DNA from: a virus
Virus record (IMG/VR): IMGVR_UViG_3300022542_000176
Location: 1-45,016 of that record
Length of the DNA: 45,016 nt
Reading direction: 5' to 3' (one strand)
Shown: positions 15,005-21,958 of the stretch, one piece after another
Layout of the letters: each line of letters opens with the position of its first letter
How positions within the stretch are numbered: the first letter of the stretch is position 1
Notes under the pieces: model-generated
What the model saw: the letters and a program-made list of their open reading frames with translations, nothing else
The model's database searches: none
Told to the model about the DNA's origin: nothing
Program-made: the position numbers and the translations under genes

Positions 15005-15973
15005 GGGATAAGAAATGTTCTTTGGAGGTTTAGGACTGGTGGTATTGATATTCGGGAGGCCGTGGATATTGTGGGAGCAATAGCAGACCTTTACCAAGTT
15101 AATAGAGTTGATGCCTTGGCTTGCGTAGAAGAGGTATATAGCTCAGCGGATGGAACAACTCTCTCAGAACGCATCGGTGATTTTATAGGTACTACTCAAG
15201 GATACTTTAGCGTGACGGAGTGTGACAAGGAGTTACATACCGTGACAGATGGAGATAAAACAAACAGACGGCAGATTTTACATCGCCTTGTTCGCAAGGG
15301 GGTTTTGCAAAGGCATCCTTCCAAGAATGGAGTGTTTAGGCGTATAGAACACGACTCACCTGTGATTGAGTGGGAGATTGCGGATATATCTGATGTGTTC
15401 AAGATAAGCTGGCCTTTCGAACTTGAGAATTATGCCCTTATGTATCCGAAGAATATCGCTGTTATTGCAGGTAGCCCGAATGCTGGCAAGACAGCTTTTC
15501 TTTTGAACTTAATTAAACTCAATATGGCTAACCATATGATTCATTACTACTCTTCGGAGATGGGGCCAGAGGAACTGAAGTTACGGTTGTCTAAGTTTGA
15601 GAACACGGACAAGTGGGTTTTTGATGCAAGGGAACGCTCAATGAACTTTGCTGATGTCATCTATCCAGACGATATAAACATCATTGATTATATTGAGATT
15701 GTGAGCGGTGAGTTCTTTAAGATTGCGGAAGAGTTGAGGGCGATATTTGACAAGCTAAATAAAGGTATTGCGGTGATCGCACTTCAGAAGAAACGAGGTG
15801 CTGAGCTAGGTAGAGGTGCAGAATTTAGCTTAGAAAAACCTCGCTTGTATTTATCCCTTGATGCAGGCTCGTTAAAGATTATCAAAGCAAAGAACTGGGC
15901 TGTCGAGGGTCAAAACCCTAACGATATGGAGTTCAAGTTCAGTCTAGTAAACGGGGCAAAATTCGTTTATTAA
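14969..15973 (+). CDS. Replication-type RecA/DnaB-like ATPase with winged helix
   Basis: The 334-aa product starts at GTG 14969 (the frame has no better start; ribosome site weak). Residues about 85-115 resemble a winged helix (NRRQILHRLVRKGVLQRHPSKNG). A Walker A motif sits near residue 168 (GSPNAGKTAF), followed by YYSSEMGPEELKLRL like the DnaB/RepA superfamily and a late strand with IAVIALQKKRG. It lacks the C-terminal length of a full DnaB, so it may be an origin-bound ATPase or helicase loader rather than a replicative helicase. The gene contains the iterons, as in lambda O. No DNA polymerase gene accompanies it, so host enzymes are likely recruited. Confidence 0.7.
   Translation: MTDSYKSLQSVTGIRNVLWRFRTGGIDIREAVDIVGAIADLYQVNRVDALACVEEVYSSADGTTLSERIGDFIGTTQGYFSVTECDKELHTVTDGDKTNRRQILHRLVRKGVLQRHPSKNGVFRRIEHDSPVIEWEIADISDVFKISWPFELENYALMYPKNIAVIAGSPNAGKTAFLLNLIKLNMANHMIHYYSSEMGPEELKLRLSKFENTDKWVFDARERSMNFADVIYPDDINIIDYIEIVSGEFFKIAEELRAIFDKLNKGIAVIALQKKRGAELGRGAEFSLEKPRLYLSLDAGSLKIIKAKNWAVEGQNPNDMEFKFSLVNGAKFVY
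15212..15247 (+). repeat. Iteron cluster 2: four GTKAC-type repeats at 10-bp phase
   Basis: GTGACG at 15212, GTGACA at 15222, GTTACA at 15232 and GTGACA at 15242, again in exact 10-bp steps, inside the coding region between the N-terminal part and the winged-helix part of the ATPase. Confidence 0.85.
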
Positions 15974-15984
15974 GGAGGGTAAGA

Positions 15985-16260
15985 ATGGAAGCTAAAGAAC
16001 GGATATTACCAGATTGGAAGCTAATAGATATAGCGGAAACACTTTATAACTTTCGTAATGCTATGGACATTGAAGGCATTAAAAATACTTTATGGCAACT
16101 AGCCAAACAACAGGATAATGTCTCCCTCAAGGCAGGGATAAAGGAAGTGGTAGAGTGGGTATTAAGTGAATCAGATTATGATTGCGGACACTTTATTTTT
16201 GACATAGACCAAGAGATATGGAATTCTAAGTTAAAAGAGTGGGGAATAAAGGAGGATTAA
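15985..16260 (+). CDS. Small phage protein, 'KEVVEWV...KEWG' family, copy A
   Basis: AAGGAGG precedes the ATG. The 91-aa product shares its start (MEAKE) and the core GIKEVVEWV plus C-terminal W-N-x-K-L-x-E-WGI with the protein at 20045, so the two are paralogues. Role unknown. Confidence 0.65.
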   Translation: MEAKERILPDWKLIDIAETLYNFRNAMDIEGIKNTLWQLAKQQDNVSLKAGIKEVVEWVLSESDYDCGHFIFDIDQEIWNSKLKEWGIKED

Positions 16261-16395
16261 ATGAACTGTCCAGTTTGTAGAACGCCTATGGTATTTGTAG
16301 ATTTAGTACGCGGTGAAAGTTGGTGGTATTGTCCGAGCTGCAATAATCCCAAACTGGGTTATCCAATTATTGAAAAGAAAGAGGAGGATAAATGA
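16261..16395 (+). CDS. Zinc-ribbon miniprotein (44 aa)
   Basis: ATG follows the previous stop directly (TAAATG); ribosome site AAAGGAGG. Two CxxC pairs (CPVCRT near residue 3, CPSCNN near residue 24) with a WWY between them form a typical zinc ribbon. Ends with ATGA overlapping the next gene. Confidence 0.7.
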   Translation: MNCPVCRTPMVFVDLVRGESWWYCPSCNNPKLGYPIIEKKEEDK

Positions 16396-16631
16396 AAGAG
16401 AAGCCACCTGTGATGAGTGATAAAGATATAGAGAAGTTTATGCTGGAGTTATATAACAGACCAGTTTTGCTAGTGAGGCTTGCAAAATTTGTTATCCAGA
16501 TAGCAAGGCAGGAGACGGGAGCAGAGTTGATGGGTAAACTTATTGAAGAAGGCGTGGATAGAGTTCTTGTAGGTGAATCATGGTGGAAAGAACTCAAAAC
16601 CAAATACCCAAGTAAAACTGAGAGGGTATAA
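16392..16631 (+). CDS. Hypothetical small protein beginning KEKPPVMSD (79 aa)
   Basis: GAGGAGG site before the ATG. Helical, charged. Its N-terminus (EKPPVMSDKDIEKF) parallels the next gene (EKPPMLSDEQMSAV), suggesting a shared N-terminal segment. Role unknown. Confidence 0.65.
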   Translation: MKEKPPVMSDKDIEKFMLELYNRPVLLVRLAKFVIQIARQETGAELMGKLIEEGVDRVLVGESWWKELKTKYPSKTERV

Positions 16632-16642
16632 AGGAGGATTAA

Positions 16643-16981
16643 ATGAACAAAGAGAAGCCACCTATGCTAAGTGATGAGCAGATGAGTGCAGTTAAGTTTG
16701 ATATGGGTTCGCCTTGGGGTCTTGTGGATAGATATACAGTGGGAAAGGCGGTAGCCCAAGCCCAGCTCGATGTCTGCGTAGCCCATTATGAGCCTATTGT
16801 CCAGCAGGCAAAGGAAAATGTGGCAGAAGATATTGGTAGTTTAGCTTGCTGTCTCATAGGGAATTTGATGTTGGAAGATATGGAAGCTGGCGACCTCTTA
16901 GGTTCTCAACTAGAACCGCTAATAAACACTATTAAGTTGAGATACCTTCCTCATCTGCCTAGAAAGGAATTGGTTAAATGA
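16643..16981 (+). CDS. Hypothetical helical protein beginning KEKPPMLSD (112 aa)
   Basis: AAAGGAGG site. Helical sequence with AVAQAQLDVCVAHYEPIVQQAKENV near the middle; the AQAQLxx string also occurs in the protein at 17675. Such proteins are common in phage early regions. Overlaps the HNH gene by 4 bases. Confidence 0.65.
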   Translation: MNKEKPPMLSDEQMSAVKFDMGSPWGLVDRYTVGKAVAQAQLDVCVAHYEPIVQQAKENVAEDIGSLACCLIGNLMLEDMEAGDLLGSQLEPLINTIKLRYLPHLPRKELVK

Positions 16982-17415
16982 AAGTAAAGGAACCACTAAA
17001 AAGGTTTATGGCTAAGGTCATAGTGCAACCTTCTGGTTGCTGGGAGTGGCAAGGATTTATTACCTCTCAGGGTTACGGACAATTCTACCTCAATGGGAAA
17101 TTAGTCACAGCTCATCGTTTCTCTTATGAGCAAGCTAAGGAAGCTATCCCAGATGGCATGACGCTTGACCACCTTTGCAGAAACCGCAAATGTGTTAATC
17201 CTGACCACCTAGAAGTCGTTACGCTACAGGAAAACATATTGCGTGGCATTGGCAATGCAGCCACAAATTTTAGGAAAACTCATTGTATATATAGGCATTC
17301 TTATACGTCTAATAATACCCACATTGCCCCAAGCGGTGAACGTGTCTGCCTAACTTGTAAGCATAGGCGGTACTTAGAATATAAGGAAAGGCAATTATTG
17401 AGTCTAAATACCTAA
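16978..17415 (+). CDS. HNH endonuclease (homing-type)
   Basis: The 145-aa product has the phage HNH_3 layout: CWEWQGFITSQGYGQFYLNGK, then TAHRFSYEQAKEAIPDGM, then the HNH core LDHLCRNRKCVNPDHLEVVT (residues ~62-81; His-Asn-His ligands and a Cys). A C-terminal CxxC-type end (HCIYRH ... CLTCKHRR) adds a zinc site. These are usually free-standing homing enzymes inserted between phage genes. Confidence 0.85.
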   Translation: MKVKEPLKRFMAKVIVQPSGCWEWQGFITSQGYGQFYLNGKLVTAHRFSYEQAKEAIPDGMTLDHLCRNRKCVNPDHLEVVTLQENILRGIGNAATNFRKTHCIYRHSYTSNNTHIAPSGERVCLTCKHRRYLEYKERQLLSLNT

Positions 17416-17438
17416 AGGAATGATAAGGAGAAGATGAA

Positions 17439-17519
17439 ATGAAGTGTATTAAGTGCGGACAGGAATTTATACAACCCGATAAGAACACTATTATCTGTGG
17501 TAATTGTGCCGATGATTAA
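17439..17519 (+). CDS. Zinc-ribbon peptide (26 aa)
   Basis: ATG 17439 has AAGGAGA upstream. Contains CIKC and CGNC 18 residues apart, a complete minimal zinc ribbon. Small but with two CxxC pairs and a proper ribosome site, so probably real. Confidence 0.5.
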   Translation: MKCIKCGQEFIQPDKNTIICGNCADD

Positions 17520-17537
17520 AGGCAGGAAGATGATGCT

Positions 17538-17645
17538 ATGGTAATGGCTGCTGAGGCTGAAGCACAACACATAATGTTCGAGATGAATAAAGAGGCTTAT
17601 GAGGAAGCACAGCGTGAAAATAGATTGGATTATAGATATATGTAG
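17538..17645 (+). CDS. Small helical peptide (35 aa)
   Basis: ATG 17538 to TAG 17643-17645; helical Ala/Glu-rich sequence (AAEAEAQHIMFEMNKEAYEEAQRENRLDY). Weak ribosome site (AGGAAG). Possibly real. Confidence 0.4.
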   Translation: MVMAAEAEAQHIMFEMNKEAYEEAQRENRLDYRYM

Positions 17646-17674
17646 CTAATCCCTAAGAGCCCATGGAGGTTAGT

Positions 17675-18034
17675 ATGACAGAACAGGAATTAAGAGAGAA
17701 GATAATTGGGATATTAAAAAACCGTAAGGTTGATACTCTTTTTAATGAACATGTAGCAAGTGTTTACGGTAAGGAAGATGCTCCTAATTGTGAAAACTAC
17801 TTAATTATTACTGCTAACCTAATCCTTGCTGCCATCAAAGAGAACTATGTAAGCAAAGAGGAAATAGAGAAGCTGGAAGTGATAGGGGATGAGCAAATAG
17901 GTGAACTAATATATGTAAAGGACACGGAGAAACTTCTACCAGGAATATGGCTAGAGTTTTTAGAGATGTTAAGAGGAATAGCCCAAGCCCAACTCCAAGA
18001 TGTTAAGGATACTCTATTGGGGGTAAAGAAATGA
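17675..18034 (+). CDS. Hypothetical protein (119 aa)
   Basis: The ATG at 17675 is chosen over 17663 because GGAGG (17665-17669) lies 5 bases before it. Starts MTEQELREKIIGILK, has ITANLILAAIKENYVSKEEIEKL in the middle and ends AQAQLQDVKDTLLG. Related in style to the protein at 16643. Overlaps the next gene by 4 bases. Confidence 0.65.
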   Translation: MTEQELREKIIGILKNRKVDTLFNEHVASVYGKEDAPNCENYLIITANLILAAIKENYVSKEEIEKLEVIGDEQIGELIYVKDTEKLLPGIWLEFLEMLRGIAQAQLQDVKDTLLGVKK

Positions 18035-18237
18035 TAAAACCTACACTACGGGAATTGTTCATCAAATATTTAACAATAGATAGTGCAACCAATGATGTGA
18101 GGCGGAAGGAATACAATCAATCTATCTTCGATGGCAAGGATGGGTGGGCAGTTTTTTGCAGGACAGACTTAGATATGGTATTGGAAAAATTTGATAAAGC
18201 TATTAAGGAATTTACTCTATTAGGCAAGAAAGGTTGA
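18031..18237 (+). CDS. Hypothetical small protein (68 aa)
   Basis: ATGA overlap with the upstream gene. Mixed sequence (RELFIKYLTIDSATNDVRRKEYNQ, AVFCRTDLDMVLEKFDKAIKEF). No family recognised. Confidence 0.6.
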   Translation: MIKPTLRELFIKYLTIDSATNDVRRKEYNQSIFDGKDGWAVFCRTDLDMVLEKFDKAIKEFTLLGKKG

Positions 18238-18266
18238 GTTATGAAAATAGAAAGGAGGAAATGCAA

Positions 18267-18452
18267 ATGATAATTTCTTTGGAGTTAATACAGGAATGGA
18301 AAACCTCACGGAATTTGCTTGATTATCTCCGATTGCTTGCAAGAACACTTGAGCGTATTTGTGAGATGGAAGCAGATGCGCCCGCAGATTGGTATTTTAG
18401 AATTACAGAAACAGGCGAGGGTGAATACAAAATAGAACTCACTCACCTATAA
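18267..18452 (+). CDS. Hypothetical small protein (61 aa)
   Basis: Start placed at ATG 18267 because AGGAGG (18253-18258) lies 8 bases upstream; the frame is open further to 18234 but lacks a site there. Sequence IISLELIQEWKTSRNLLDYLRLLARTLERI then a beta hairpin with WYFRITETGEGEYKIELTHL. No family recognised. Confidence 0.6.
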   Translation: MIISLELIQEWKTSRNLLDYLRLLARTLERICEMEADAPADWYFRITETGEGEYKIELTHL

Positions 18453-18463
18453 GTGGAGTTACT

Positions 18464-18886
18464 ATGATTAAGAAACCCAAGCGTAAAAGCGTAGCGAAGT
18501 TGAAGAAGGAAGTTTGGGAAATTTTCAGCAAATATATCCGTATGAGGGATTGCTTGAGGACAACGAACTGTGCTAGTTTCGGGCTTTGTATTACCTGTGG
18601 AAAGAGGTATCATTTTAAGCTACTTCAAGCGGGACACTTTATTCCTGGTCGGCATAACGCTAATCTATTCTCAGAAGACGGGACACACGCCCAGTGTTAT
18701 AATTGCAATATAAATCTTAAAGGTAATACCCTGGAATATCGCCGCCAGATAGTAAGTCTATATGGCGAAGGAAAAGATGTGGAACTAGAGGAGATAGACA
18801 AGGAGATAAAGAAGTTTAATGCGGCTGAGCTAACCAAACTCAAAGAGTATTATACTCAGAAGATAAAACAACTTGAGGAGGTATAA
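18464..18886 (+). CDS. ninG: NinG (Rap) recombination protein
   Basis: The 140-aa product matches the NinG family: KLKKEVWEIFSKYIRMRDC at residues ~10-30, CITCGKRYHF near 41-50, the GHFIPGRHNANLF motif near 57-69, and HAQCYNCNINLKGN near 75-88. Phage lambda NinG/Rap targets recombination intermediates (Holliday junction/D-loop) and is found in phage recombination modules. The Cys residues form a zinc site as in HNH-like nucleases. Full length for the family. Confidence 0.9.
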   Translation: MIKKPKRKSVAKLKKEVWEIFSKYIRMRDCLRTTNCASFGLCITCGKRYHFKLLQAGHFIPGRHNANLFSEDGTHAQCYNCNINLKGNTLEYRRQIVSLYGEGKDVELEEIDKEIKKFNAAELTKLKEYYTQKIKQLEEV

Positions 18887-19023
18887 ATGAAAAAGCAGTA
18901 ATAGCACTAGGACTTTTATGCCTTGGCGAAATTACCCTTCCTCTATTTCTAGTTAGCAAGCGTTACCAAGGATGGTTTCTGCCTAGATTTAACAAGTATT
19001 GGGCTGCAAGTAAAAAGATTTAG
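18887..19023 (+). pseudogene. Small membrane protein gene with an apparent one-base frameshift near its start
   Basis: ATG 18887 has GAGGAGG upstream but reaches a TAA after four codons (M K K Q). Shifting one base back after the A-run gives MKKAVIALGLLCLGEITLPL and FLVSKRYQGWFLPRF to a TAG at 19021-19023, a 45-aa protein with one hydrophobic segment. A missing A in the run of five A's is the simplest cause (true loss or a sequencing/assembly error). Programmed -1 slippage is possible in principle. Confidence 0.55.
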
Positions 19024-19034
19024 AAGGAGGTATA

Positions 19035-19337
19035 ATGAGAGAACGGATAGCTTGTAAAACCTGCAAATTGCGGGATAAATGTAATGACTTATATCCCATT
19101 GTTGGGGTAACGCCTGTGGATAAAGGGCGGCCAAGAATGGATATTTGCGAAGAACAACTCAAAGAAGCTGATAATCTTCTTACCCTAATATGCGAGGAGA
19201 TAGAAAAAGTGGAGAATCCTTATATGGGTAGTAGAAGCCCTAAACATATTGACTATGGAATATCTCAGCAACCTGAGTTTGGAGCATTTGAGGATTGTCG
19301 GTTAGAGATTCTCTCCCTACTTCGTTCTGAGGAATAG
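19035..19337 (+). CDS. Small Cys-rich N-terminal protein (100 aa)
   Basis: GAAGGAGG precedes the ATG. Begins CKTCKLRDKC, then helical EEQLKEADNLLTLICEEIEKVE and a loop with GISQQPEFGAFEDC. Three early Cys and two later ones might bind a metal. No family recognised. Confidence 0.6.
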   Translation: MRERIACKTCKLRDKCNDLYPIVGVTPVDKGRPRMDICEEQLKEADNLLTLICEEIEKVENPYMGSRSPKHIDYGISQQPEFGAFEDCRLEILSLLRSEE

Positions 19338-19422
19338 CAGTATTATTTACTACGATGACAGTAAATTTTACTACAATAGGAAGTTACTAAACTAATGTTT
19401 AGTTCGCAGGCAACATAGGGAA
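19338..19422 (+). other. Short gene-free interval
   Basis: 85 bases of A/T-rich sequence between two early genes, holding TTTACTAC in two places; nothing else recognised. Confidence 0.3.
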
Positions 19423-19602
19423 ATGACGAAACTCTGGGAAATGCTATCTAAAGAGAACAAAGAGAAACTAGGTCTGATTTATGAAAAACTTACAGGTAAG
19501 AAGTGGATACCACCTAAGCAGAAGTCTAAAGATATTCAAATCGAGAACTTAGCAGAGCTTAGCAAGATTATGAAGGAGAAGCCTCGTTCTGGGAAGAAAT
19601 GA
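19423..19602 (+). CDS. Small basic protein (59 aa)
   Basis: ATG 19423 preceded by ATAGGGAA. Helical, Lys-rich (LWEMLSKENKEKLGLIYEKLTGKK, LAELSKIMKEKPRSGKK). Stop overlaps the next start (AATGAG). No family recognised. Confidence 0.5.
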   Translation: MTKLWEMLSKENKEKLGLIYEKLTGKKWIPPKQKSKDIQIENLAELSKIMKEKPRSGKK

Positions 19603-20012
19603 GAAGAATAGAAGGAGAGGATTTACCTTACCCTTGGGAAATACATTTTAGCCAATGGCAAACGCGATGGATGTTAAAACCTGGTCATTGGAATATTATC
19701 AAGGAAGGGAAGTGGCCGTTCTCTATCAAAGAAGATGTAATGAGCCGTGCTGGTGTAAGCCATCACGCAGCTTTTGAGATGATTAGTATGGTTAAAGTTG
19801 AGCTAGAGATGAGGTTGGAAAGCGTTGGCAAAGATGGGTTTTTATGTTTAGCTCGGTATTATGATGAGTATGAGGATGAGCGTATTGCCAGGATGTTTAA
19901 TGTCCCTTATGAAAGAGTTAGGAAAAGAATTAAGAGAGCGATGCGTTATATTTCGGGGAGAAGAAAGAGCGTTGCATATAGCCAATGGATAAGTAATGGA
20001 TGGAAAGAATGA
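19599..20012 (+). CDS. Probable transcription regulator with sigma-region-4-like HTH (ArpU/RinA-type position)
   Basis: The 137-aa product ends in GFLCLARYYDEYEDERIARMFNVPYERVRKRIKRAMRYISGRR, in which YEDERIARMFNVPYERVRKRIKRA is a sigma70 region-4/HTH pattern. Similar small proteins regulate late transcription in other phages. It sits in the middle of the early operon, consistent with a switch to later genes, but no target promoter is visible. Confidence 0.6.
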   Translation: MRRIEGEDLPYPWEIHFSQWQTRWMLKPGHWNIIKEGKWPFSIKEDVMSRAGVSHHAAFEMISMVKVELEMRLESVGKDGFLCLARYYDEYEDERIARMFNVPYERVRKRIKRAMRYISGRRKSVAYSQWISNGWKE

Positions 20013-20044
20013 AACCTTACTATTAAGACAAAAAGGAGGAATAA

Positions 20045-20326
20045 ATGGAAGCTAAAGAAAATTTACTGGATACAATGGATGGGAAAAGGTGGAGTGAGGA
20101 GTTTTGCCAGCGATTCCCACAATGTGAGATAGATGATGTCTTGGGGTGGTTTTGCAACGCCATTATGGTTGGCTATGATGGGGGTAGGAAAGTAGGGATA
20201 AAGGAAGTGGTGGATTGGGTGAGGCATAATCAATTTCTTTGCCATAAGGTCGAGGGCTTTTATCGTACTGTAGGGGTTGATATTGATGAATGGAACGCCC
20301 AGCTCCAAGAATGGGGTGTTGAGTAA
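20045..20326 (+). CDS. Small phage protein, 'KEVVEWV...KEWG' family, copy B
   Basis: AAAGGAGG precedes the ATG. 93 aa; shares GIKEVVDWV and the C-terminal W-N-A-Q-L-Q-E-WGV with the protein at 15985. Role unknown. Confidence 0.65.
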   Translation: MEAKENLLDTMDGKRWSEEFCQRFPQCEIDDVLGWFCNAIMVGYDGGRKVGIKEVVDWVRHNQFLCHKVEGFYRTVGVDIDEWNAQLQEWGVE

Positions 20327-20408
20327 GCCCGACACGTATGCGTATTTTAGGGAACTCTCGCTACGGAATTAAGGAATAGACGTTTATAGCTAAAAAGGAG
20401 ATAATAAA

Positions 20409-20825
20409 ATGACAGAACAAGAGAAACAAAAACTGAATGAGTAGTTGGCGAAGTGGGTGGGGGATATAAAGCATGATTGGACTGATGAAATCTGTGGTTA
20501 TAAGACTACTGACTCTTTTTGCGAGAATTGCCACAGGGCAGGAGGTTATGTTCCATTCCCTTGTATTCCCGACTTCACCGATTCCCTTGATGCCTGCTTT
20601 AAGTGGCTTGTGCCGAAGATACAATCAGAGTATGAAATCTCCATAGTTACTGATGATAGCTTTCGGAATAGGGGAACAACTAGAATAACACTAACTCATG
20701 TAACTAAGGGAAGTCATGGGGTAGATAAGTTCTACCCTCTTGAGTATTTGGGAATGGATAACAATCCAGCCCTAGCCCTTTGTCTAGCCATTGAGAAGGT
20801 AATAGATGGACTGTCCGTTTATTAA
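20409..20825 (+). pseudogene. Phage ABA-sandwich-like protein with an in-frame amber at codon 12
   Basis: ATG 20409 (AAAGGAG upstream) encodes MTEQEKQKLNE, then TAG at 20442-20444, then LAKWVGDIKHDWTDEICGYK in the same frame to TAA-ended 20825. The rest resembles the phage ABA-sandwich domain (FTDSLDACFKWLVPKI, FYPLEYLGMDNNPALALCLAIEKVIDG). One base change (e.g. GAG or CAG to TAG) explains the stop. TAG is an ordinary stop in other genes here. A TTG restart at 20445 could also give a shorter product. Confidence 0.65.
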
Positions 20826-21078
20826 AGGAAAACCCGAAAACGACACTGAAGAGGATAAAGAGATATGTCGTAACTGTCCTTATCCTGAATGTATCCATGT
20901 GTTTGAGAGAAGCAGAGGAAAGTCTCAAGCCTCAATTTCAGCTATGAAGGCTCTAAGAAATGCCAAGATTAAAGAACAAGCTAAGGTTAGGACTATTAAA
21001 GAACTGGCAGAGGAATTTAACCTCAGTAGAAGGACTATTCAGGGGATAACGCAGAAAAATGCTAGAAAAGTTGCGTAA
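20806..21078 (+). CDS. Zinc-knuckle plus HTH regulator-like protein (90 aa)
   Basis: ATG 20806 overlaps the previous gene. N-terminal Cys cluster (CPFIKGKPEND ... ICRNCPYPECIHVFE) is followed by a C-terminal helix-turn-helix (VRTIKELAEEFNLSRRTIQGI). Combining a metal knuckle and HTH suggests a small DNA-binding regulator. Confidence 0.65.
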   Translation: MDCPFIKGKPENDTEEDKEICRNCPYPECIHVFERSRGKSQASISAMKALRNAKIKEQAKVRTIKELAEEFNLSRRTIQGITQKNARKVA

Positions 21079-21396
21079 TATCTTATTCGTGGTAAAATTG
21101 ACAACGGGTATATCGTTATGCCGTGTGCTGGTGGCGAAATTCATTAAAGACGCAGTAATGGGCACTACGCTTGGGAAGTACGCCGCAGACCTGAGCGTCT
21201 CAAGGTGGAAGTCCTTGAGCCAGCACCGAATCTTCCTCGTCATTCCCTGTGGGGAATTGGCGAGGTTTGTTATGAGGGGCTTATCCTTGGGATTTATTCT
21301 AGGGAACACCCCTCTCTTAACTTGGAGTTATTACTATGGAGGGAGGCGACACTTTGTGAAGTCTCTCTTCCTTATTCTAGGAGATTAAATGGATGA
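21079..21396 (+). pseudogene. Degenerate or dual-frame coding stretch
   Basis: In frame with the preceding gene, an open stretch reads through RGKIDNGYIVMPCAGGEIH, a TAA at 21145-21147, then YAWEVRRRPERLKVEVLEPA and HSLWGIGEVCYEGLILGI to a TGA at 21394-21396. It shows the G-first codon bias of real genes. An uninterrupted alternative frame (21059-21388, 109 aa) exists but looks less natural. Most likely a coding gene with an internal stop. Confidence 0.4.
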
Positions 21397-21472
21397 CATA
21401 TTGATAGAAGAAGAATATGAATATCCTGACGAGTGGACGAATTTTACGGGAGACATAAATGGAAATAGTTGA
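21389..21472 (+). CDS. Acidic mini-protein (27 aa)
   Basis: ATG 21389 with AGGAG 5 bases before it; encodes a very acidic peptide (MDDILIEEEYEYPDEW). Overlaps the next start. Small; moderate confidence. Confidence 0.4.
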   Translation: MDDILIEEEYEYPDEWTNFTGDINGNS

Positions 21473-21701
21473 AGTGGTATGGGAAGATGCTTGGAGTGAA
21501 TCGGCGAGTTTAAGACAGGAAGCGATTGATAATTTAGAGCCGATTCTACGCTCAGATGTTGGTTATTTAACAAAGAAGAATAAGAGGGTAATGGTTATTT
21601 CAGGTGGAACAATAAAGAAAGGTTCTGATGGCAAGGATACTTTCACGGACAATAAAATATTCCCAATGGGGATAGTGAAGAAGGTATTTTCAAGAAAATG
21701 A
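21459..21701 (+). CDS. Hypothetical phage protein (80 aa)
   Basis: GGGAGACATAA precedes the ATG. Pattern EDAWSESASL, then LRSDVGYLTKKNKRVMVISGG and FPMGIVKKVF resembles a widespread small phage protein built around 'DVGYLxxxxxxxVVLS' followed by a short C-terminal strand. No function known. Confidence 0.6.
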   Translation: MEIVEVVWEDAWSESASLRQEAIDNLEPILRSDVGYLTKKNKRVMVISGGTIKKGSDGKDTFTDNKIFPMGIVKKVFSRK

Positions 21702-21718
21702 TTGGCTGGGGGTAGAGG

Positions 21719-21952
21719 GTGAAGCATAGTATAAACGAGACAAGGAAAAGATCGCTGCTAAAGGCTATATCCTTTCGTATGCTAGAGGTTGGCCTGTCCA
21801 CACTCGTGTTAGACCGCTGGGCAGGACTAGACATTCAGGTTGCCTTCGGCTTTGCGGTTTTAATTGAATTTTCTTGTTTCGCATTACATTTCCTGTTTGA
21901 AAGAGTTTGGAACAAAATCCAATATGGTAGATATATTATAGAAGATAAATAG
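21719..21952 (+). CDS. DUF2061-like small membrane protein
   Basis: Starts at GTG 21719. Matches the DUF2061 pattern: ETRKRSLLKAISFRMLEVGLSTLV, a hydrophobic segment QVAFGFAVLIEFSCFALHFLFERVWNKI (in pieces), and a basic end (QYGRY). Bacterial members are small inner-membrane proteins of unknown function. Two hydrophobic stretches are visible. Confidence 0.7.
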   Translation: MKHSINETRKRSLLKAISFRMLEVGLSTLVLDRWAGLDIQVAFGFAVLIEFSCFALHFLFERVWNKIQYGRYIIEDK

Positions 21953-21958
21953 CTTACT

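Larger units (their letters stand above)
14859..15247 (+). other. Putative origin of replication: AT-rich leader plus two iteron clusters
   Basis: A short A/T-rich stretch (14859-14940) holds a perfect 8-bp inverted repeat, ATTACTAT/ATAGTAAT (14865-14872 with 14876-14883). It is followed by four GTKAC repeats at exact 10-bp steps overlapping the start of the ATPase gene, and by a second identical-style cluster ~240 bp inside that gene. Repeats at helical spacing plus an A/T-rich stretch inside a replication gene is the layout of lambdoid and plasmid origins. Inference, not tested. Confidence 0.6.

Noticed and set aside
18887-18901. Programmed -1 frameshift site
   Set aside because: The heptamer is G AAA AAG, not A AAA AAG, and no downstream stimulatory structure was seen; an indel is simpler.
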